Part shown: in pieces, positions 7,560 to 12,563 of the stretch
Layout: the number at the start of each line of letters is the position of its first letter
How positions within the stretch are numbered: the stretch's first letter is position 1
NCBI GenBank assembly: GCA_027579435.1
Contig: JANBPK010000488.1
Span: 1-12,563 of the forward strand
Source: Candolleomyces eurysporus
Taxonomy: Eukaryota; Basidiomycota; Agaricomycetes; Agaricales; Psathyrellaceae
Direction of reading: 5' to 3'
Length of the DNA: 12,563 nt
The notes under the pieces: generated by a model
What the model saw: only the letters and a program-made list of their open reading frames with translations
Told to the model about the DNA's origin: nothing
Database searches by the model: none
Program-made: the position numbers and the translations under genes

Positions 7560-8285
7560 TGTAATGAGGGTATGTTACGGGTGCTAGATGAATATAATGA
7601 TCGTCGAGCAGTAGTAAAAGTGGGAGTCGTTGGCTCTGCTGGTCTCATCTGTTAATCTAGGCTTATCTAAAGCTCGAAAACCAGACATCGCATGATGCAT
7701 GAGCGCTTAGTCCCAAGCCAGCTTGGGCGACTTGAAGATCGCAACGATTGCTCGAAGTCTGCATGCTCGATGCCTCTCACTTGCCACACCGTCAACCCTA
7801 TGCTGTAACGCGATAGCAACTCGCAAATTATCTCACCGCTTTGGGCAGTGTGAAGCGAGGCGACGATCCTATGCTTGACTCATCAATTCACTGCCCAGTG
7901 TTACAGCAGCGTTGGCAATAACGAGAATAATCATAGGAGCCTCTCCAGCTGCAATTCGGCAAGGCATATCGACAGCTATACAGTGCGGCCAGCCAAATGA
8001 CCAAGTTGGCACTCACTTTCGAGGACTTGGAATATTCTGAGGCTTGTGGCGAAGCCATCATTCATTGATAGCGCCGGCCTCGGGGTAACAATGTAACGTA
8101 CATTTGCCTAAATCATTCGTAGCTAGCAACGGCGATCCATGTTTAATCTTTAGGCTGACATACAGGGCGCGAATTCGACACGGAGGAAAGCCTAATTTAT
8201 CAATCAATCATACCCCGGGCGCGCATCAGACAGAATCATGATTTACGCGTTCAGTGCACGCCAGCAGTGTTTCACTGGCGTTTTG

Positions 8286-8304
8286 AGTATAGTATAGTAT
8301 AGTA
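8286..8304. repeat. (AGTAT)n pentanucleotide repeat
   Basis: Three full AGTAT copies plus AGTA. The homologous place in unit A (3604-3612) has one copy plus AGTA, and unit B has lost it. This is a small length-variable microsatellite inside the segmental repeat. Confidence 0.8.
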
Positions 8305-8840
8305 ATAAGTACCTCCCGAATCGTCCAGCTCAAGGTAGCCAGGGACTATCTCAGCGCCCGCCGCGGTCGACTTTTTATCATCTATCCGAGTGTCAGTCCA
8401 TTTGATGAGAACACTCAGGACGGAGACCTGCTTCACCCGAAAGGAACTTAGACTGCCAGCGCTGCTGCTTCAAGTGTTGGGGCTCCTGTCAGAGTCAGCA
8501 CTGGCGGCTAGGGGCACACCTCTTCTCTTTTTTAATACCTGCTGTGTATGTAGTCCGATATAGACATGCTGTGCATCCGATTGAAGATATAGGGACCCTT
8601 TGATTTTGTGCGTTCCTTCCTGTACCCCCCGTTTTCCACTTGGTCTGACTGTGCCATGGATGGAGAGCGTCCAGGCCGGGAAAAGTGGAGTTGACACCGT
8701 TTCCATTGACAGTGGATACAACTCTGCATTCCGCTGTATTCTCAATTCGCGCATAATCCCAACCTTTCAAGACGTTCCGGGAGGGGTTCACCACCCACCT
8801 GATCGAAGAGAGCTCAGGAAGTCGAGCCCACCGGGAACCA

Positions 8841-8868
8841 GGTTCCAGGTTTGCGGTTCACGGTTCGC
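8841..8868. repeat. Imperfect 7-bp tandem repeat, consensus GGTTCRC
   Basis: Four consecutive heptamers each begin GGTT (GGTTCCA, GGTTTGC, then GGTTCAC and GGTTCGC). Related heptamers occur in unit B at 6691-6711, and the inverted form (GAACCGC, GAACCTG) at 6953-6966. GGGAACCAGGTTC at 8833-8845 is the exact reverse complement of part of 6953-6972. It is a short decayed minisatellite present in both orientations. Confidence 0.55.
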
Positions 8869-9365
8869 AACTTTTTGTAGAGAAACCCACAATGAACAAT
8901 CCACTTTCATCTTGGTCCCGGAGCTCAAAGGCACGCATACTACGCACTATCAGATACCACCTATGTATGTCGGCCCATCGGGATCAGTACGCATGTCTGG
9001 AGGGGAAATGGTACATGGTCATATGTGTCGTGGCCGTAGGCAAGACTTCGGGTTCGTATCAATGGTTCTGCTCACTCAGCACCACTAACAACATCAACGC
9101 GAACCTGGGCCAGTGTCGTCAGATATTTCAAACGATCGATTTGTCATGCAATGACGCAGTGCTCATCAGTGGCGATACACCCTATTTGCATCTGCTTGCC
9201 AAGTGCCTGTGAAGGAAGGCCTAGACCCGAGTCCGCCGGTCGCGGGTGCGAGGCTCGATCGACTGGCCAGAGTCCACATCGACCCCGAAGAAGTCCGTAC
9301 ATGAACTTGGGGATGGGGAGAACCTCATTCTAGTACAGGTGCCCAGGACAGCCCGAGAACGTCAT

Positions 9366-9812
9366 ATGAATGAAGGGTATCTGCCCAGGCCAGAATACCC
9401 GCCAGAATCCCCGAGCTCGCTGAGTCAGTGGGTTCTGAATGAATGGTGTGACCATGTTCGATTAATGACACGGGCTGACGAACATCGGCGTACGCTGGAC
9501 GCCGCACCAGAGCAATGCTGTGGCATAGTAATACTAGTGAGTAATGAAGTGTTTGGCGCCATTAATCGGTTACTGCTGCTGTACATTGTCAATCGAGTAG
9601 AAGTGCTGGCGCCGATGTCGTGGCGGCAGTGGAAATTGATGGGGTTGTTCCGATTCCGAGGTGTTCTGCGGCTTTCTAGATTGCTCTTCCGTCATCTCAC
9701 CTCTTCCATCGCAGCCGCATCCACTTCGCCAACCGCCCTATATAAACATGGCTTCCTCCGTACCTCAGCCTCTTCACTCAAACAGGGCACCTCAACTTCC
9801 TTGTTTATTTGA
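9366..9812 (+). other. Uncertain open reading frame (148 codons)
   Basis: An ATG at 9366 opens a 148-codon frame ending at a TGA at 9810-9812, and the frame stays open upstream to about 9246. The first half is rich in charged and Trp/Cys residues (LPRPEYPPESP, WCDHVRLMTRADEH, APEQCCG), followed by a hydrophobic stretch (INRLLLLYIV). It overlaps the TATA box and presumed 5' leader of the next gene, which argues against it being a normal gene. I recognise no family. It may be chance, or a remnant of a gene displaced by the rearrangements to its left. Confidence 0.2.
9739..9746 (+). promoter_or_regulatory. TATA box of the downstream 9845 gene
   Basis: TATATAAA lies 99-106 nt before the ATG at 9845 and is followed by pyrimidine-rich DNA (CCTCAGCCTCTTCACTCA), a good place for transcription start. 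A second TATATAAAG at 9829-9837 is only about 10 nt before the ATG and too close to serve this start. An ATG at 9748 (28-codon frame ending 9834) would be an upstream ORF only if transcription began unusually near the TATA box. Confidence 0.55.
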
Positions 9813-9844
9813 CTGCGCAGCTCTGCCTATATAAAGCAAGCATC

Positions 9845-10606
9845 ATGTCGTCTGCTCCAATCGCCATCCCCACCTCGTCTTCGTCTTCAAGGATGTCAAT
9901 GTCTACTTCGCCTTCAACCGGACGCTATGTCCCCGTGCATAAGCGAAGCTCATCTGCGAGCAGAACTGGTGAGAACCCAAGTCTACACCCTGTTATTGAA
10001 GGTGTTCTGACATTCGGCCCACCAGTCTCGGTCTTGACCTACTCTCGAGACGAGCTGCTCGCATTGGCGCCATCGACTTCCTGGTCCCAACCTGAAGCAC
10101 TCTCCTCCTCCCCAGAGCAGTTCCACCATCTCCAACAACAAGTGGAACCGCATCAGGGCTGGGGCCAAGCTCACGAAGCCATGCGGGACTATCTGCGAGT
10201 GGTGTGCCCCGACATTGTGTTGAATAGGAAGATGCGCAAGTCGCTGCAGTTTCACCAGCATCAGCATCACCAGCAACAACGGGTCGCTGCTAGCCCCGCA
10301 AAGCAGCACCCGAGACCGCTTTCCCCTGCTTCGTCGTCCACTTCTTCGGATGAACGGCAATATCATGAACGCCGACCTGCTGCGGTACAACCGTCGCAGC
10401 AGCAAATCCCTTCACGGCCTGCCACACCCTCTTCGTTCAAACGCGTTACGCCGCGTCGGAATAGGCCTGCTGCTCGGACTAACAGCCGAACAGCGCGGTT
10501 CAATGGCTTCACTGCGTTCCACAAGCAGTTGTCTGGTGTGGCTGCGGCGGCTGAGGCTGATTGGAGGGCTGTGAAGCCCGTTGTGGCTGCAGCTGCAGCT
10601 CACTAG
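9845..10606 (+). CDS. Low-complexity protein with YVPVHKR and eIF4E-binding-like motifs
   Basis: Single-exon gene of 253 aa; the ATG at 9845 is the first in frame and the stop is TAG at 10604-10606. The N-terminus is Ser/Thr/Pro-rich, then comes GRYVPVHKR (residues 26-34), a short motif I associate with uncharacterised fungal proteins. LTYSRDELLALAPS at residues 64-77 contains YSRDELL, which fits the YxxxxL-phi eIF4E-binding consensus. Residues 110-135 (EAMRDYLRVVCPDIVLNRKMRKSL) look helical. Then follow a Gln/His run (136-146), Ser/Pro-rich DNA-binding-neutral linker and a basic stretch (FKRVTPRRNRPAARTNSRTARF, about 198-219). An Ala-rich end closes the protein. No enzyme domain is visible and most of it is probably disordered. 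A role in translational control, like 4E-binding proteins, is inference from one motif. TATA at 9739 and a decayed duplicate of its 3' end downstream support the locus. Confidence 0.8.
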   Translation: MSSAPIAIPTSSSSSRMSMSTSPSTGRYVPVHKRSSSASRTGENPSLHPVIEGVLTFGPPVSVLTYSRDELLALAPSTSWSQPEALSSSPEQFHHLQQQVEPHQGWGQAHEAMRDYLRVVCPDIVLNRKMRKSLQFHQHQHHQQQRVAASPAKQHPRPLSPASSSTSSDERQYHERRPAAVQPSQQQIPSRPATPSSFKRVTPRRNRPAARTNSRTARFNGFTAFHKQLSGVAAAAEADWRAVKPVVAAAAAH

Positions 10607-10885
10607 ACTCATTTCGAGTCTGAGTCCCTCCTTGGGTTCTTCAATTCCAACTTCATCTTTGACCTGGCCCAGGGATCTCTTCACCGTGTAATACTAGCAT
10701 CACGCTCAACTCTCCACCTGCATTTTCATTCATTCCCCGATTTACTTCGGGCGATACCAACTTCATGACAGCCACGTTTATAGTACCAATACCAAACTCA
10801 AATACTTAGTACGCAACGAATGCAACTATAGAAATCAACAGATACCACTTGTAATTTATGTTCATTCGAATCCCAATACTTCAAT
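10575..10885. repeat. 3' end of the 9845 gene, left copy of a degenerate tandem duplication
   Basis: The last codons and 3' flank of the gene align with about 10968-11182. Landmarks are GCAGCTCACTAGACTC versus ACAGCTCATTAGACCC, TTCGAGTC versus TTCGAGTT, CTGCATTTT in both, and GATACCACTTG..ATTTATGTTCATTC versus GATGCCACCTGGAATATATGCTCATTC. The offset shrinks from about 390 to about 298, so indels separate the two. The 3' UTR and polyadenylation region of the gene should lie here. Confidence 0.6.
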
Positions 10886-10967
10886 GTTTTTGCACATAAA
10901 CGCAGCTATGGTTGTTCGATCGGTCTGTCACAGCCTACACAGTGGGGGCCCATTGAGTACTAGAGAG

Positions 10968-11182
10968 GGCTTGTTGTAGCTACAGCTCATTAGACCCCAG
11001 ATTCGAGTTAGCTTGTCTCCCCGTGGTTCGTTTACAACCGCTGCATTTTGAGTAAAACATTTGAAGTTCATTCATCTCGACCGCGACGTTGCTATTGTGC
11101 AAAACTCAAAACTCAGTTCGAATGTCAAAGTCAGTGGATGCCACCTGGAATATATGCTCATTCTAACTCCACTACTTCAAGA
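10968..11182. repeat. Right copy of the degenerate tail duplication
   Basis: A decayed partner of 10575-10885, starting inside what was the coding end of the 9845 gene (TTGTTGTAGCTACAGCTCATTAG, a broken version of the Ala-rich terminus and stop) and continuing through its 3' flank. It is shorter by about 90 bp because of deletions. Confidence 0.55.
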
Positions 11183-11366
11183 GTCAGATCCATCTTGCAG
11201 CCTGCCACCCGACCCACAATTTGCGCAGTAACACAATGTGCAGCCACAAAGATGTTTAGCAATCGAATACGATGATCATCGCCCCACAACGCTAAAACCT
11301 TGGATATATGACGTCGCAAGAGTGCATCGGACGCGTGCGTCGTAAGCCTACATGACTCTCTTACCG

Positions 11367-11403
11367 GCTACCCAACAAACCCACTCGGTGTCCGGTGGGT
11401 AGC
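11367..11403. repeat. Inverted repeat GCTACCCA/TGGGTAGC
   Basis: Perfect 8-bp arms at 11367-11374 and 11396-11403 are separated by 21 bases, about 220 bp upstream of the methionine aminopeptidase start. The loop contains CCGG and CACTCGGTG. It may be a dyad regulatory site or a chance palindrome. Confidence 0.35.
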
Positions 11404-11423
11404 ATCCAGAGCCAGCGCCAATC

Positions 11424-11433
11424 TTATCTTATC
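11424..11433 (-). promoter_or_regulatory. Paired GATA sites upstream of methionine aminopeptidase
   Basis: TTATCTTATC on the + strand gives two adjacent GATAA sites on the minus strand, about 190 bp before the start codon. GATA-type zinc-finger regulators are widespread in fungi. Function here is inferred from sequence alone. Confidence 0.3.
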
Positions 11434-11623
11434 GTTCGAGCAATAAAGCAGCGATCACTGTCAGTCTCCACCACGTCACCGACCGACTCCGCACGCGCTG
11501 ATCCTTGATCCAACCTGAACTCCATAAAGGCTCTTGGTTCCGGATGGCTCTGTGCTCTTCCGATTCCGACTGACCCCACCCCCACATTCTACTCTTACCT
11601 GCACTTACTCGACCTTTATTCTC

Positions 11624-12530
11624 ATGCTAAGGCCGTTGTTGCATCGGATACCAATACCTCGACGTGGATTGGCCATTCGCAGCGGTAGTCCACCATGGCT
11701 AAACTCCTCGAATGCGAACACAGGTACTGCTACTCGGAATGCCTGTTTGAAGCGACATAAGAGTAGCAGCTCGTACCCAGCTGCGGCGGCTAACCTCTCA
11801 ATCGACACCATGGAATCGGACGCTCTGAACGCCTCGCCAAGAAGGACGTTCGCTCCAGAGGAAGAAGAGGCAGAAGATGAGGACTTTGGTGGCCTATACC
11901 GCATCATCCTCCCGCCCGAACCGTTTGTCTTTGGGACCTCGCATATCCCGCAACGTTCGGTCCCCGCACATATCCCCAGACCTGACTATGTCACGGTTTT
12001 CCGTTCAGGTCAGCCCGGGTCGAGTTCACGTCCCAAGTTTAATGGCGTGATCAAGCTGGGTGGGGATGAAGAGCTTGGTGTGAGGGAGGCTGCAAAGTTG
12101 GCGGGGAGGGTTAGGGAGTTTGCAGGGTCTCTGGTGAAGGTGCGTTCCCCTCTCCCTTCCAGGGAGTTTCGTTGTTTCGAGTGGTGGACGACGCAGCTAA
12201 GGTTCGGCTTTTTGGCGACGAGAGGCAGGAGTCACGACGAATGAAATCGACGAAGCCGTACATGAGTTTATCATCTCGCTTTCTGCGTACCCGTCGCCTT
12301 TGGGGTATAATGGGTTTCCAAAGTCGTGTTGTACGAGGTGTGTACCCGTCCATCCATCCATTCTCTTCATCCATTTTTGATGAATATCAAACAGTATAAA
12401 CAATGTAGTGGTGCATGGTATACCCGACGACAACCCCCTTGAAGAAGGGGACATCATCAACGTCGACATTACACTCTACCTTAACGGGTTCCATGGGGAT
12501 ACGTCCCAAACGTTTGCTGTTGGCTCTATC
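11624..12530 (+). CDS. Mitochondrial-type methionine aminopeptidase, type I (3' partial)
   Basis: Removes N-terminal methionine from new proteins; the leader suggests it does so in the mitochondrion. Exon 1 is 11624-12139 (172 codons), exon 2 12225-12337 and exon 3 12395-12530; introns are 85 and 57 bp, the first phase 0 and the second phase 2. The next intron (GTGAGT at 12531) leaves the window. The start at 11624 is the first ATG and gives an Arg-rich, acid-free leader ([20 protein letters not shown]). IPRPDYV (about 117-123) precedes the catalytic domain. [15 protein letters not shown] and [18 protein letters not shown] follow, then HGIPDD with the substrate-binding His217, and metal ligands Asp234 (NVDIT) and Asp245 (HGDTS), matching H79, D97 and D108 of the E. 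coli enzyme. The remaining ligands lie beyond the edge. No N-terminal zinc-finger extension of the cytosolic MetAP1 type is seen. A broken duplicate of exon 1 lies at 4474-4823. Confidence 0.93.
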
Positions 12531-12563
12531 GTGAGTCCTCTCTCTCTATCTCTTAGTGCCCCC

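Larger units (their letters stand above)
7083..9215. repeat. Segmental repeat unit C (pseudogene copy 4 plus upstream DNA)
   Basis: Third direct repeat of about 2.1 kb. It shares the same ordered blocks as units A and B: TGTAACGCGA (about 7804), TAACGAGAATAATCATAGG (about 7919), AATGTAACGTACATT (about 8090), TTTACGCGTTC (about 8242), CCATTTGATGAGA (about 8397) and GCGATACACCCTATTTGC (about 9172). Compared with A and B it has deletions that remove the 27-bp and most of the 32-bp blocks. It also has about 290 bp near 8550-8840 that is not matched in unit B. Open frames here, including one of 162 codons at 8600-9088, are not preserved in the other units and are judged non-coding. Confidence 0.78.
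10607..11623. other. Intergenic region between the 9845 gene and methionine aminopeptidase
   Basis: About 1 kb with no supported gene. It holds the 3' flank of the left gene, the degenerate tail duplicate (about 10968-11182), and the promoter of the right gene with two GATA sites, an 8-bp inverted repeat and a CT-rich leader. Short frames such as 11048-11275 have no recognisable motifs. Confidence 0.6.

Noticed and set aside
8600..9088. 162-codon plus-strand frame in unit C
   Set aside because: Much of it lies in sequence absent from unit B, its start is not ATG-supported by any promoter, and the matching parts in units A and B are interrupted.
9748..9834. 28-codon upstream ORF before the 9845 gene
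   Set aside because: Its ATG is immediately next to the TATA box, so it would normally lie upstream of the transcription start.
11534..11623. Longer aminopeptidase start upstream of 11624
   Set aside because: The upstream in-frame stretch begins at TTG, not ATG; the ATG at 11624 gives a typical mitochondrial leader.

Overview
This window looks like nuclear DNA of a filamentous fungus, most probably an agaricomycete basidiomycete. The support is the short introns (57-96 bp, GT..AG), protein-coding genes with mitochondrial or secretory leaders, TATA-type promoters and wide gene-poor spacers full of decayed duplications. A Rhizoctonia/Ceratobasidium-like source is only a guess. Five N positions (845, 3969, 3979, 4028, 6478) mark small sequencing uncertainties.

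The left 9.2 kb is a cluster of one gene family. The members encode small secreted proteins of about 122 aa with three exons: a signal-peptide exon, a charged exon carrying two related STRDL...LERR segments, and a C-terminal exon. Together exons 2 and 3 form a four-cysteine, zinc-finger-like end (CPYC...C...C). Copy 1 (1-402, +) enters from the left edge and has a basic C-terminal tail. Copies 2 (2288-2817, -) and 3 (4968-5476, -) are intact. Copy 4 (7083-7559, -) is a frameshifted, truncated pseudogene. Copies 2, 3 and 4 each sit at the left end of a direct repeat of about 2.1 kb (about 2225-4330, 4905-7075 and 7083-9215) that contains the gene plus about 1.5 kb of non-coding upstream DNA. 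Two upstream blocks of 27 and 32 bp are identical between the intact copies and missing from the pseudogene unit. The TATA box shows the same pattern.

Between the first and second repeat units lies a broken exon fragment (4474-4823) of the methionine aminopeptidase gene whose intact copy stands at the right end of the window. This links the duplications of the left part with the right flank.

The right 3 kb holds two ordinary genes on the + strand. One is a single-exon, Ser/Gln/His-rich, probably disordered protein with an eIF4E-binding-like motif (9845-10606). The other is a mitochondrial-type methionine aminopeptidase (11624-12530, running off the edge), with exons 1-3 visible. The 3' end of the first gene is followed by a decayed duplicate of its own tail. 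The stretch 403-2287 shows no convincing gene. No tRNA, rRNA, CRISPR array or intact transposon was seen.

The most interesting element is the expanding and decaying family of secreted, possibly Kex2-processed, zinc-finger-like proteins. Their function is unknown to me. An effector-like or peptide-precursor role is inference.
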